This document shows, piece after piece, positions 8,440-16,418 of a DNA stretch of 55,112 bases (positions are counted from its first letter, which is position 1; the number at the start of each line of letters is the position of its first letter). Origin of the DNA: an uncultured bacterium (GTDB lineage Bacteria > Bacillota > Clostridia > Oscillospirales > Oscillospiraceae). The stretch spans positions 1 through 55,112 of the forward strand of contig CAMCCC010000013.1 in the NCBI GenBank assembly GCA_945873205.1, given 5' to 3'. The notes below the pieces were generated by a model. The model ran no database searches and was not told the DNA's origin. It was given only the letters and a program-made list of their open reading frames with translations. Made by a program: the position numbers and the translations under genes.

Positions 8440-9790
8440 TACCATTGCCGCCATTGCCACCGGCGCACAGGTGGCCGCCATCGGGATCATCCGCCTTTCC
8501 GGGCCGGAGAGCATCCCTTTGATGGACCGGCTTTTCAAACCCATGAACGGCCGGCCCATGAGTCAGGCCAGGGATCGCACGCTGGTCTACGGCCGGCTGT
8601 ACAACGCCGCCGGGGAGCTGCTGGATATCTGCCTGTGCACCATCAGCCACGGCCCCGGCAGCTACACCGGGGAGGACACGGCAGAGCTGCAATGCCACGG
8701 TTCGCCGGTGGTGCTGCGCGCGGTGCTGGATGAGCTGTTCCAGCTGGGCGCCCGCCATGCCTGGCCCGGCGAATTCACCAAGCGGGCCTTTCTCAACGGC
8801 CGCATGGAGCTGACCGCCGCTGAGGCTGTGGCGGATCTGATCGACGCCGAGTCCATCGACTATGCCAAAAACGCCGCCGGCCAGCTCTCCGGCGCCGTCA
8901 GCCGGCGGATCGACGGCATCTATTCCGCCCTGACGGATATCAGCTCCCACTATCACGCGGTGCTGGATTACCCGGACGAGGATATTGAGGACTTCCGTCT
9001 GGAAAGCTATCGGGAGCAGTTGGGGAAGGCCCTTGCCCAGCTGCGGCAGCTGCTGGACAGTTTTGGCCGGGGCAAGCTGATGCGCGCCGGCATCCCCGCC
9101 GCCATCGTGGGCCGGCCCAACGCAGGCAAAAGCTCCCTGCTCAACGCCCTGCTGGGCTATGACCGGGCCATCGTCACCGATGTTCCCGGCACCACCCGGG
9201 ACACCATTGAGGAGAAGCTGAGCCTGGGCGGCCTGACCCTGAAGCTGTGCGACACCGCCGGCATCCATGACACCGACGACCGGGTGGAGCAGTTGGGGGT
9301 GGAGCGGAGCCGTCGTGCCATGGATCAGGCGGAGCTGGTGCTGGTGGTGCTGGACGGCAGCCGGCAATCAGCGGCGGAAGAAGCCGCGCTGCTCTCCGCG
9401 GCGGAGAAAGCGCCCCACGCCCTGGTGGTCATGTCCAAGAGTGACCTGGCCCAGCGGCGGGAGCCGCCGGAAACCAAGCTGCCGGTGGTGGCCGTCAGCG
9501 CTGTCAGCGGCGAAGGGCTGCGGGAGCTGGAGGAGACGATACAGGCCATGTTCCCCCTGCCTGCCGTCCCCGCCGGGGAGATTCTTACCAACGCCCGCCA
9601 GGCGGAGGCTGTGGCCCGGGCGGTGGAGAGTATGGAGGCAGCGCTGGAAGCCATGAACACCGGCGCCACGCCGGATATCGTGCTCACCGAGACCGAGGGT
9701 GCCATGGCCGCCCTGGGTGAGCTGACCGGCCGCAGTATCCGGGAGGATGTTACCAACCGTATATTTCAAAGATTTTGTGTGGGAAAGTGA
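8432..9790 (+). CDS. mnmE: tRNA uridine-5-carboxymethylaminomethyl modification GTPase MnmE
   Basis: 452 residues, full length. The N-terminal tetrahydrofolate-binding domain (1-~120, [22 protein letters not shown]) is followed by a helical domain and an inserted G domain. The G motifs are GRPNAGKSS (G1), TTRDT (G2), DTAG (G3) and SKSD (G4, a variant of NKxD). It ends in the diagnostic CVGK, whose Cys is needed with MnmG for wobble U34 modification of tRNAs. It stands downstream of the HAD gene rather than in the common mnmE-mnmG-rsmG cluster. Confidence 0.97.
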   Translation: MSDTIAAIATGAQVAAIGIIRLSGPESIPLMDRLFKPMNGRPMSQARDRTLVYGRLYNAAGELLDICLCTISHGPGSYTGEDTAELQCHGSPVVLRAVLDELFQLGARHAWPGEFTKRAFLNGRMELTAAEAVADLIDAESIDYAKNAAGQLSGAVSRRIDGIYSALTDISSHYHAVLDYPDEDIEDFRLESYREQLGKALAQLRQLLDSFGRGKLMRAGIPAAIVGRPNAGKSSLLNALLGYDRAIVTDVPGTTRDTIEEKLSLGGLTLKLCDTAGIHDTDDRVEQLGVERSRRAMDQAELVLVVLDGSRQSAAEEAALLSAAEKAPHALVVMSKSDLAQRREPPETKLPVVAVSAVSGEGLRELEETIQAMFPLPAVPAGEILTNARQAEAVARAVESMEAALEAMNTGATPDIVLTETEGAMAALGELTGRSIREDVTNRIFQRFCVGK

Positions 9791-9798
9791 GAACTAGT

Positions 9799-10431
9799 AT
9801 GGATTACAAAGAACTGGATATGAGCACCTATGCCCGCCGGGCCCATTTTGATTACTTCCGCTCTCTGGCCTATCCCTATGTGGGGGTAACGGTCAATGTG
9901 GATATTACCGACCTTGTCCGCAAGGCCAAGGAGGAGGAGCTTCCCTTTTTCCTGAGTCTGTGCTACTGTGTGGCCCAGGCCGCCAATGCTGTGCCGGAGT
10001 TTCGCCAGCGGATTCACGGCGACGGCATTATCCAGTATGATTGGTGCCAGACCTCTCACACCGTGGCTCTGGAGGACGGCACCTATTGCTACTGCCCCCT
10101 GGAGAGCGATATGAGCTTCCGGGACTATCTGCCCCGGGCCCGGGAGGCCCAGGAGCTGGCCAGGCAGCAGCGCAGCCTGACCGACGGTGAGGACGGCGAT
10201 TCCCTTCTGTTTATCAGCTCTGTCCCCTACATCAGCTATACCGCCCTTGTGCAGCCTGCCCCCTTCCCTGCCGACAGCAATCCCCGCATTACCTGGGGCA
10301 AGTACTTTGCCCAGGGCGACCGTTACCTGCTGCCCCTGTCCGTTCTCTGCCACCATGCCCTGGTGGATGGGCTCCACATCTCCCGCTTCTACGACACTCT
10401 TGACATGGTGCTGTCCAGCCTTTTTAGCTGA
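9799..10431 (+). CDS. Chloramphenicol-acetyltransferase-like (CAT-fold) acyltransferase
   Basis: 210 residues of the CAT family: N-terminal RRAHFDYFRSLAYPYVGVTVNVDIT, central LPFFLSLCYCVAQAANAVPEFRQRI and the catalytic HHALVDG (HHxxxDG) near residue 190. ATG 9799 is preferred to an in-frame upstream start inside the end of mnmE. The family includes true chloramphenicol acetyltransferases and many chromosomal homologues of unknown substrate, so resistance should not be assumed. It lies 8 bp after mnmE and is probably cotranscribed. Confidence 0.85.
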   Translation: MDYKELDMSTYARRAHFDYFRSLAYPYVGVTVNVDITDLVRKAKEEELPFFLSLCYCVAQAANAVPEFRQRIHGDGIIQYDWCQTSHTVALEDGTYCYCPLESDMSFRDYLPRAREAQELARQQRSLTDGEDGDSLLFISSVPYISYTALVQPAPFPADSNPRITWGKYFAQGDRYLLPLSVLCHHALVDGLHISRFYDTLDMVLSSLFS

Positions 10432-10488
10432 TTTCCTATTGACATAGGGCCGACTCTGTGCTATTATACTTTGGCAAGTCGGCAATAT

Positions 10489-10580
10489 GCAGAAGTACCC
10501 AAGAGGCCGAAGGGGCTCCCCTGCTAAGGGAGTAGGCGTGTATAAAGCGCGCGAGGGTTCAAATCCCTCCTTCTGCGCCA
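10489..10580 (+). tRNA. tRNA-Ser (anticodon GCU)
   Basis: 92 nt including encoded CCA. Acceptor arms are GCAGAAG (10489) and CTTCTGC; the anticodon loop CTGCTAA sits between CTCCC and GGGAG. There is a long type-II variable arm and a T-loop GGTTCAAATCC. G73 and the long variable arm fit serine. Confidence 0.97.
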
Positions 10581-10616
10581 GTTTATCCCCTGCTTAGGCA
10601 GGGGATAAACTTTATC
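10581..10616 (+). terminator. Terminator after tRNA-Ser(GCU)
   Basis: Perfect 13-bp hairpin GTTTATCCCCTGC / GCAGGGGATAAAC with a TTAG loop, followed by TTTATCC. It starts one base after the CCA end of the tRNA gene. Confidence 0.8.
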
Positions 10617-10627
10617 CAATTTTATCC

Positions 10628-10672
10628 GGAGGGTTACCGAAGCGGTCATAACGGGGCGGTCTTGAAAACCGT
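10628..10672 (+). pseudogene. Truncated tRNA-Ser(UGA) relic, 5' half only
   Basis: Starts GGAGGGTTACCGAAGCGGTC and runs through the anticodon loop CTTGAAA to ACCGTT, matching the intact tRNA-Ser at 10820 with three differences. It then breaks into unrelated sequence, with no variable arm, T-arm or acceptor 3' strand. Two of the differences change both sides of one anticodon-stem pair (C-G instead of T-A), so the fragment descends from a once-functional separate tRNA gene, not a recent copy of its neighbour. Confidence 0.85.
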
Positions 10673-10819
10673 TGTTTCAATCAGAGCGCCCATGCCCGCA
10701 AAGCCGCAGAAACACTGGGTTTTCTCAACGCCGATGGCTCCCTCTTCCCGGCATTTCTAAGAGCATTTCTAAGACAATTTTATATCGCCGTTTTCTCCCG
10801 TTCGGGAGTGAACATACCC

Positions 10820-10908
10820 GGAGGGTTACCGAAGTGGTCATAACGGGGTGGTCTTGAAAACCATTAGAGCGACAGCTCACAGGGGTTCGAATCCCTTACC
10901 CTCCGCCA
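10820..10908 (+). tRNA. tRNA-Ser (anticodon UGA)
   Basis: 89 nt including CCA. The acceptor GGAGGGT pairs with ACCCTCC, the anticodon loop is CTTGAAA, and there is a long variable arm and a T-loop GGTTCGAATCC. Discriminator base G. Confidence 0.97.
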
Positions 10909-10913
10909 GCTCT

Positions 10914-10980
10914 AAACAAGCCCTTATAGCACGAATCCTCGCCTTGCGGCGAGGCTTCTTAGCCGGACGGGCTTGTTTTT
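10914..10980 (+). terminator. Terminator of tRNA-Ser(UGA), with nested hairpin
   Basis: AAACAAGCCC (10914) pairs with GGGCTTGTTT (10969-10978), and an inner hairpin CCTCGCC...GGCGAGG sits in the loop. The outer stem runs into TTTTT. Confidence 0.8.
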
Positions 10981-10986
10981 CGCTTC

Positions 10987-11097
10987 CAAACCGCACCCAC
11001 TGCGTTGAGCTGCGGTTTGGTTTTGGCTGGCTGCATCTTTAGTGTAGGGCATACACATCAAACAAGCGTCCTGCTTTTTGCGGGGCGCTTGTTTGAT
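10987..11097. other. Two further hairpins in a gene-free stretch
   Basis: The 10909-11274 stretch has no credible gene. Besides the tRNA terminator it holds CCAAACCGCA...TGCGGTTTGG (about 10987-11021, followed by TTTT) and a 12-bp perfect inverted repeat ATCAAACAAGCG / CGCTTGTTTGAT (11057-11068 / 11086-11097). They look like terminators or recombination scars; no other signal seen. Confidence 0.6.
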
Positions 11098-11215
11098 ATT
11101 GAATATAATCAGAAATTTGACTCATGTATGCACTCCCCCGTGGGGGTGCCCTCATATTAAAGAGGGAAATAGGCCATTGAAAGACGTTCTGCTTTTCGTT
11201 TCTGATCAAACGCAA

Positions 11216-11252
11216 TACAGCACATACCGGGGATAAACCCGATATGTGCTGT
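11216..11252 (-). terminator. Probable terminator of the fixC-caiB-like operon
   Basis: Inverted repeat ACAGCACATA...CGGG / CCCG..TATGTGCTGT with a short loop, located just past the last minus-strand CoA-transferase gene. The T-run on the minus side is weak, so rho-independence is not certain. Confidence 0.6.
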
Positions 11253-11274
11253 ATCATTAAGGAGTGAGTGATAA

Positions 11275-12486
11275 TCAGGTATTTTTGATGACTTCCTTGG
11301 CGTACATATCTGCAATCTGCTCTTCGGTGTAGCCAAGCTCGGCCAGAATATCCTCATTGTCGGCGCCATAGGTGGGACCGCCACGGAAGATCTGGCTGGG
11401 ATTGTTCTTGAAGAAGGGGATGCAGTTGACGCCCATGATGTCCTTGTCCTTGTTGTCGTCATGCCAGGTGGTCAGGCTGCCGCGGGCTTTGTAGTGAGGA
11501 TGATCCTTCATCATGTCGTAGGTCATGATCACACTGCAAGGCAGCTTGAGCGCATTCAGCTCATCATTGACCTGAACAGCGGTGCGGGCCATGCAGTAGG
11601 CGTTCATGGCTTTGACAATTTTCTCCGCTCTGGGGCCGTCGGTCTTGTTGATAACAGCATGGGGCTCAGCAAAATCAGGATCGCCCTCCAGACCGATTAG
11701 CTTTTCAAGCCTGACAAAGTTGGAAACACCGCCGATTGCCGTCATGACGAAGTTGCCGTCGCCGCATTCCTGCACGTTGGGCAGGGCGCAAACATCGTTG
11801 CCGTAGACCCCGGTGCGGGCGGCCTGGTGGCCATAGTTGAGACCGTTGGTGAGATAGTCTGCCTGGATGCGCAGCATGACCTCATACTGAGCCACGTCCA
11901 CACTCTCGCCCTTGCCGGTCTGTCTTGCCCGCAGCAGGGAGATGGCAGCAGACCAGGAGGCAAACAGTGCAGTGATGTAGTCGCAAGTATAGGGTTTTAC
12001 AGGGAGAGGCCGTGCTTCCTCGCCCTGAACGGCCATAAAGCCGGAGAAGGCCTGGCCGATGGGGTCGTAAGAAGCGCGATTCACAAAGTCCGGATCACCG
12101 CTCTGACCGTAGCCGGAGATATGTACGATGACGAGAGCCGGATTGATCTGCCAGAGCACTTCATCCGTAAGCCCCCATTTATCCCAGGTGCCGCCCTTGG
12201 AGCCCTCAATGAGAATATCGCTTTGGGCCAGCAGCTTTCTAAGCACTTCGTCCCCTTCCTCGGACCGGATATTCAATGCGATTGTGCGGTTGTTGCGGTG
12301 TTCGGCAGTCCAGATATCACCGATGGAGCGAACCATGTCCTTGGCCTTGGTGCTCTCGATCTGGATAACATCTGCGCCCTGCTCAGCAAAAAGGCTGCAA
12401 GCAACGGGGCCGGCGATGCTGGTGCCGGTGCCAATGACTCTGACACCCTGCATATTGCCGAATACAGGCATTTCATTGTGCTTCAT
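11275..12486 (-). CDS. Family III CoA-transferase, CaiB/BaiF type (copy 1)
   Basis: 403 residues. The N-terminal Rossmann part begins MQGVRVIGTGTSIAGPVACSLFAEQGADVIQIE; the central block SGYGQSGDPDFVNRASYDPIGQAFSGF and the DY of TCDYITALFASW contain the Asp that forms the acyl anhydride and CoA thioester in formyl-CoA transferase and CaiB. TGKGESVDVAQYEVML and the C-terminal GADNEDILAELGYTEEQI are also CaiB-like. Full length for the family. It would move CoA from a product thioester to an incoming acid. Last gene of the ten-gene sigma-54 operon, 41 bp after a paralogue. GGAG precedes the ATG. Confidence 0.9.
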   Translation of the reverse strand: MKHNEMPVFGNMQGVRVIGTGTSIAGPVACSLFAEQGADVIQIESTKAKDMVRSIGDIWTAEHRNNRTIALNIRSEEGDEVLRKLLAQSDILIEGSKGGTWDKWGLTDEVLWQINPALVIVHISGYGQSGDPDFVNRASYDPIGQAFSGFMAVQGEEARPLPVKPYTCDYITALFASWSAAISLLRARQTGKGESVDVAQYEVMLRIQADYLTNGLNYGHQAARTGVYGNDVCALPNVQECGDGNFVMTAIGGVSNFVRLEKLIGLEGDPDFAEPHAVINKTDGPRAEKIVKAMNAYCMARTAVQVNDELNALKLPCSVIMTYDMMKDHPHYKARGSLTTWHDDNKDKDIMGVNCIPFFKNNPSQIFRGGPTYGADNEDILAELGYTEEQIADMYAKEVIKNT

Positions 12487-12527
12487 AGTGATTTCTCCTT
12501 TGAAATAAACTTTGAAACTCGGGGCTT

Positions 12528-13760
12528 TCAGGGCTCAAAGTATTCTTTGCTGTCCAGAAGTCCTTCGGAATACATATTTGCGATCTGCTCCTGGGAGTAT
12601 CCAAGCTCGGCCAGAATATCTTCATTGTCCATGCCGATGCTGGGAGCGCCGCGCCAGACCTGACCGGGGTGATTGGCCAGCTTGGGCATCACATTCACGC
12701 CGGGAATCTGGGTTTTGCCATCGGCCGCTGTCCAGGTGGTGAAAACCTGGCGGGCAACATACTGGGGATTGGTTTTGGCCTGCTCGTAGTTCATCAGCCG
12801 GGAGCAGGGGACGCGGGCCGCGCAGAAGATGGACTCCGCCTCTTCCGCGGTGTGAGTGGAAACAAAAGCGCTTAAAGCTGCCTCCACTTTATCGCCGGCA
12901 GGGGTGTTGACGGGAACCAGAGAGGAACCCGCCGGGAAGTCATCACTGCCGTAGCTCAGACCAAGAACCCCGAGGCCACGCTCTACCGCACCGCCACCCA
13001 GAAGCAGGATATAAATCTCTTCGCCGTCCATGCACTGGTAGGTGCCATATCCGGCGCAGATGCGGCTGTGGGGACCTTCCTTGATGTAATCAAGACCGTA
13101 GCGCAGATAATCGGTGGGATAATTAGACTGGAGCCGCATCATCAGCTCATATTGGGCAATATCGATGCTCTCGCCCTTACCGGTCTGCTGGCGCTTGTAA
13201 ATGGCTGCCAGACTCATACCGAAGGCATAAAAGGCGGCAGAAAAGTCTCCGGGGAAAGGCATTGCCGGCATGGAGGGGATGCCTTCCACCCCATTCATGC
13301 GCATCGCGCAGCCGAAAGCCTGAGCGATGGGGTCATAGGAGGCCCGCTTAACATAGCTGGGATCTCCGGTCTGGCCAAAACCGGAGATATGAACGATCAC
13401 AAGCCCGGGATTATGCTCCCAGAGCGTTTGGTCGGAAAGCCCCGCCTTGTCGAAGCTGCCGCCCACAGATGCCTCAATCAAAACATCGGTGGTCTCGATC
13501 AGCCGGAGAAAAGCTTCTCTGCCCTCCCCGCTCCTGTAGTTCATGGCCAGACTGCGCATATTGCGGCGGTCCTGCTGCCATGCGCCGCCCTTTCGGGCGA
13601 CGCGGGCAGAGTCAACAACTTTGGGGTTTTCAATCCAAATCACATCGGCGCCATGCTCTGCGTAAAGCTCACCGGCAAACGGCGCTGCCACAGACAGACC
13701 GATCATAATGACACGCAGGCCCGAAAGAAGGCCAAATTCGGGTTTTTTCATGTTTTCCAT
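12528..13760 (-). CDS. Family III CoA-transferase, CaiB/BaiF type (copy 2)
   Basis: 410 residues. It resembles E. coli L-carnitine CoA-transferase CaiB along its length: SGLRVIMIGLSVAAPFAGELYAEHGADVIWIE, EASVGGSFDKAGLSD, HISGFGQTGDPSYVKRASYDPIAQAF, TGKGESIDIAQYELMMR and the tail GVNVMPKLANHPGQVWRG. The likely catalytic Asp is in PFPGDFSAAF. Starts at 13766 and 13760 are both possible; 13760 gives AAGGAG the better spacing. Having two different CoA-transferases in one operon suggests two acyl acceptors, or a heterodimer; neither can be decided here. Confidence 0.9.
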   Translation of the reverse strand: MENMKKPEFGLLSGLRVIMIGLSVAAPFAGELYAEHGADVIWIENPKVVDSARVARKGGAWQQDRRNMRSLAMNYRSGEGREAFLRLIETTDVLIEASVGGSFDKAGLSDQTLWEHNPGLVIVHISGFGQTGDPSYVKRASYDPIAQAFGCAMRMNGVEGIPSMPAMPFPGDFSAAFYAFGMSLAAIYKRQQTGKGESIDIAQYELMMRLQSNYPTDYLRYGLDYIKEGPHSRICAGYGTYQCMDGEEIYILLLGGGAVERGLGVLGLSYGSDDFPAGSSLVPVNTPAGDKVEAALSAFVSTHTAEEAESIFCAARVPCSRLMNYEQAKTNPQYVARQVFTTWTAADGKTQIPGVNVMPKLANHPGQVWRGAPSIGMDNEDILAELGYSQEQIANMYSEGLLDSKEYFEP

Positions 13761-13791
13761 TCCCATGTCTCCTTATATGAAAAGACGCGTA

Positions 13792-15261
13792 TCAAGCGAA
13801 AAGATTGAAGAAGAAGTTGCCGAATACCAGCCAGACGACCACAGCCAGCAGCCACACGGAGACAACCAGAGGAATGGCGTACTTGTAAATATCCTTGGAA
13901 GAGATCCAGTCGGTCATACCATGCATAACGCCGGCAATGGGGTTGGCGGAAGGCAGGATGATGGAGCTGTTGGCGCAAAGGGTGATCATGCAGGCCAGCA
14001 TACCGGGGTTAACATTGAGCTTAACGCAGTAGGCGCTGGCAATGGGGAAGATCACCATGCCGGGGATCTGGTTGAGCAGGAACTGGGTGGAGAAAGCGGA
14101 AAGGAAGGTGATGAAGATAATGAAGATGAACAGGCCGGAAACGCCGTTGCCGATTACCGTGTCAAACACGCTGCTGAGCATAGACTGGATTCCCAGGGTT
14201 TCATCAGTCATGGCGAAGGCCAGAGGCATACCGATGGTCAGAATATAGAACACAGGCCAGGGAACGCCGTTCTTGGTTGCGTCGATCATATCGGCGAAGA
14301 CGCTGCCATCCTTGCGGCGGATGAAGCCCATGAGGATCAGGAACACGACCACAATGCCGGAAGAGCCCAGCTTGCTGAGGAACTGACCGACGGCGGTGGA
14401 AGTGAACATGCTCTGGATGATGAAGACAACGATGAGGGCAACCGTGAGGAACATGAGTTGCTTCTGGTAGGGGGTCATCTTCTGACCGGCTTCAAAATTG
14501 TATCCGGCCTTGATTCGATCCAGGTCAGGGCGAACAATGAACTTGCCGATGATGGTGTAAACAATCAGGGAGCCGAAGCCAACGATGAATGCGGTAACAG
14601 AATAACCAACAAAGCTGACATGACCGCCTGCGGCCTCAATGTAACCAATAAGGATGCTGCCGGGAACACGGAAGTTGAAGAGAGTAAAGCCCATCAGACC
14701 GGCCAGCGCGATGCCGACGATCATGAAGGAGACATACTTGTCGCCCTTCTTGAAGCCCAGATCTTTGGCGAACTTCTGGAAGAAGGACCAGACGATCAGG
14801 CAGGCAGGGGTCATGCTTACCAGCGCACCAACGGCATAGGTGGCAACCAGGAAAAGGAAAGAGACAACCCAAGGGCGGCCCTTGGCAACCTTCAGGCTCA
14901 TAATGCCGCGCACAATGTTATCAGAAACGCCGGACTTGTTGATGAAATATGCGAACATGCAGATAAGCCAGATGTAGATAACGGTGCCGTCGCCCCAACC
15001 GGCGGAGAGCAGACCGCTTACTGACTTGTAACCGCTGAAGCCGGTAACAATGATGCCCAGCAGGCTGGGCCATACCATGTCAACTGTTGACCAGAGATAC
15101 AGCAAGCCGATATAGATACCGAGGATCTTCATGCCCATGGGGGTAACGGTGGAAAAAGTGGGCAGATAACCGAAAAACAGCATAATGGAAACGCCAATTA
15201 TGGAGTTGATGTAATACGCAGTGTTCTTGTTTTTGGCTTTAACAGCTAATGTCTCGCTCAT
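13792..15261 (-). CDS. SLC13/DASS-like anion permease
   Basis: 489 residues with about 11-12 hydrophobic segments and few soluble loops. Segments such as GWGDGTVIYIWLICMFAYFINKSGVSDNIVRGIMSL, VGALVSMTPACLIVWSFFQKF and the C-terminal CANSSIILPSANPIAGVMHGMTDW resemble the divalent-anion:sodium symporter / ion-transporter superfamily, whose second half carries an SxP-type hairpin. It probably takes up a carboxylate substrate of the operon. There is no BCCT (CaiT-like) transporter in the window, one reason to doubt carnitine as substrate. 25 bp upstream of a caiB-like gene, 64 bp after fixX. Confidence 0.75.
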   Translation of the reverse strand: MSETLAVKAKNKNTAYYINSIIGVSIMLFFGYLPTFSTVTPMGMKILGIYIGLLYLWSTVDMVWPSLLGIIVTGFSGYKSVSGLLSAGWGDGTVIYIWLICMFAYFINKSGVSDNIVRGIMSLKVAKGRPWVVSFLFLVATYAVGALVSMTPACLIVWSFFQKFAKDLGFKKGDKYVSFMIVGIALAGLMGFTLFNFRVPGSILIGYIEAAGGHVSFVGYSVTAFIVGFGSLIVYTIIGKFIVRPDLDRIKAGYNFEAGQKMTPYQKQLMFLTVALIVVFIIQSMFTSTAVGQFLSKLGSSGIVVVFLILMGFIRRKDGSVFADMIDATKNGVPWPVFYILTIGMPLAFAMTDETLGIQSMLSSVFDTVIGNGVSGLFIFIIFITFLSAFSTQFLLNQIPGMVIFPIASAYCVKLNVNPGMLACMITLCANSSIILPSANPIAGVMHGMTDWISSKDIYKYAIPLVVSVWLLAVVVWLVFGNFFFNLFA

Positions 15262-15325
15262 TTAATCACTCTTCTCTCTGTTTTTTTTGGGCGGCCCGGC
15301 CCGGAAAGACCGAACCGCCAATTGT

Positions 15326-15613
15326 TTAACCCATGCGGAAGGAAACGCCGTAACCGTTCTCCGGGTAGTTCCACTCGGTCACGATCTTGCCCAGACTCAG
15401 GGCGCGGCAGGTGCCGCATTCCAGACAGCCTAAATAGCTGAACAGTAGATTGCCGTTTTCATCCAGCTTATAAAGTCCCGCAGGGCACACATTGCACAGC
15501 CGTTGGGCTTCTTCTTTATCCAGATAATCCTTGTCAATCACAATGTGACTGTGGCTTTCATCCACAGTGAACTTTGTCTTGCCAAGCTTATCCTCAACAG
15601 TCATTCTTTTCAT
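15326..15613 (-). CDS. fixX: FixX ferredoxin-like protein
   Basis: 95 residues. The Cys pattern LCNVCPAGLY ... GCLECGTCRAL is that of FixX, the small Fe-S partner of FixC, like the C-terminal domain of ETF:ubiquinone oxidoreductase. The frame stays open 66 codons upstream, but ATG 15613 follows AAGGAG and gives the family length. FixX should pass electrons from FixAB/FixC toward quinone or another acceptor. It sits inside the CoA operon, separated from fixC by six genes and from fixAB by 14 kb. A 64-bp spacer follows. Confidence 0.93.
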   Translation of the reverse strand: MKRMTVEDKLGKTKFTVDESHSHIVIDKDYLDKEEAQRLCNVCPAGLYKLDENGNLLFSYLGCLECGTCRALSLGKIVTEWNYPENGYGVSFRMG

Positions 15614-15623
15614 ACAAGTCTCC

Positions 15624-16406
15624 TTATCTCTGGCACTTGGCCTCGGGAGCGGAATCGGCGGCACCTGCATAAGTCTGTACGATGGAGGCGTAGCGGCGGG
15701 CTTCCTCGCCGACGACTTCCAGCCCGGTATCCATCCAGTTGCGGCGGCGGACGGAGACCATGGCCCAATCCTTGGCAGAGCCCTTGATATAGTTCTCCTC
15801 ATTGGGCTCACCCTTGATCCACAGTTCGCCGGAGGGGAGGGTCAGTTCCAGATACATCGGTGTCTCAGGGAGCTGGAAGCCGTTGATGGCGTAAGCGAAG
15901 GGCCGTGCCTGCCAGGAGAGGAAAAGCACGCTCTTGATGCGCTCACACACCACAACATCCAGGCCCAGTGCGTCATAAATATCCACCGAGTGAGCCCACA
16001 GCTCCATAAGGCGGGCGGAGCACAGGCTCTTTGCGCTCATAGGCATACCGGGGGCCCAGGGGATGCGCTCCTTGGGATCCTTGTTCATAAACTTGAAGAC
16101 CATCTTGGTGCGCTCGGTGCGCCACCACTGGAGGGTCTCAGCGCCGGTGTAGTGGCGGAAGGCGTGGGGAATGTAGTCCGCATCCTGCTCGGCCTCCGCA
16201 TCCAAGCCGTCCAGCAGATCCTTGAATTCATGGTCCATCAGCCGGTTAGCGGCGTAGTCAAAAAAAGCGATGTGGTTGACAGCATCCTGCAGGATCCAGG
16301 GCTTGCAGCCCTCCAGGGGCAGCTTCCACTGCTCCTCGGTAAGTCCATCCAGCAGCGTGTCCACCAGAGACTGCTCTGCAATCAGGTCATTGATGATGTC
16401 TTTCAT
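15624..16406 (-). CDS. DinB/maleylpyruvate-isomerase-fold protein (TIGR03084-like)
   Basis: 260 residues. The first ~170 form a DinB-like four-helix domain: LVDTLLDGLTEEQWKLPLEGCKPWILQDAVNHIAFFDYAANRLMD, then ARLMELWAHSVDIYDALGLDV. A His in helix 2 (NHIAFFD) and a His in WAHSVDIYDAL match the metal-binding positions of mycothiol-dependent maleylpyruvate isomerase relatives. The C-terminal ~85 residues are a smaller SCP2-like beta domain (YLELTLPSGELWIKG). Mycothiol is an actinobacterial thiol, so a Firmicute member needs another cofactor or role. It may be an isomerase, hydratase or binding protein for the CoA substrate. 12 bp after the acyl-CoA dehydrogenase. Confidence 0.7.
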   Translation of the reverse strand: MKDIINDLIAEQSLVDTLLDGLTEEQWKLPLEGCKPWILQDAVNHIAFFDYAANRLMDHEFKDLLDGLDAEAEQDADYIPHAFRHYTGAETLQWWRTERTKMVFKFMNKDPKERIPWAPGMPMSAKSLCSARLMELWAHSVDIYDALGLDVVVCERIKSVLFLSWQARPFAYAINGFQLPETPMYLELTLPSGELWIKGEPNEENYIKGSAKDWAMVSVRRRNWMDTGLEVVGEEARRYASIVQTYAGAADSAPEAKCQR

Positions 16407-16418
16407 GTTTCCAGCTCC

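Noticed and set aside
9799..10431. Chloramphenicol resistance gene
   Set aside because: CAT fold and HHxxxDG are present, but many chromosomal CAT-like proteins do not confer resistance; called acyltransferase-like only.
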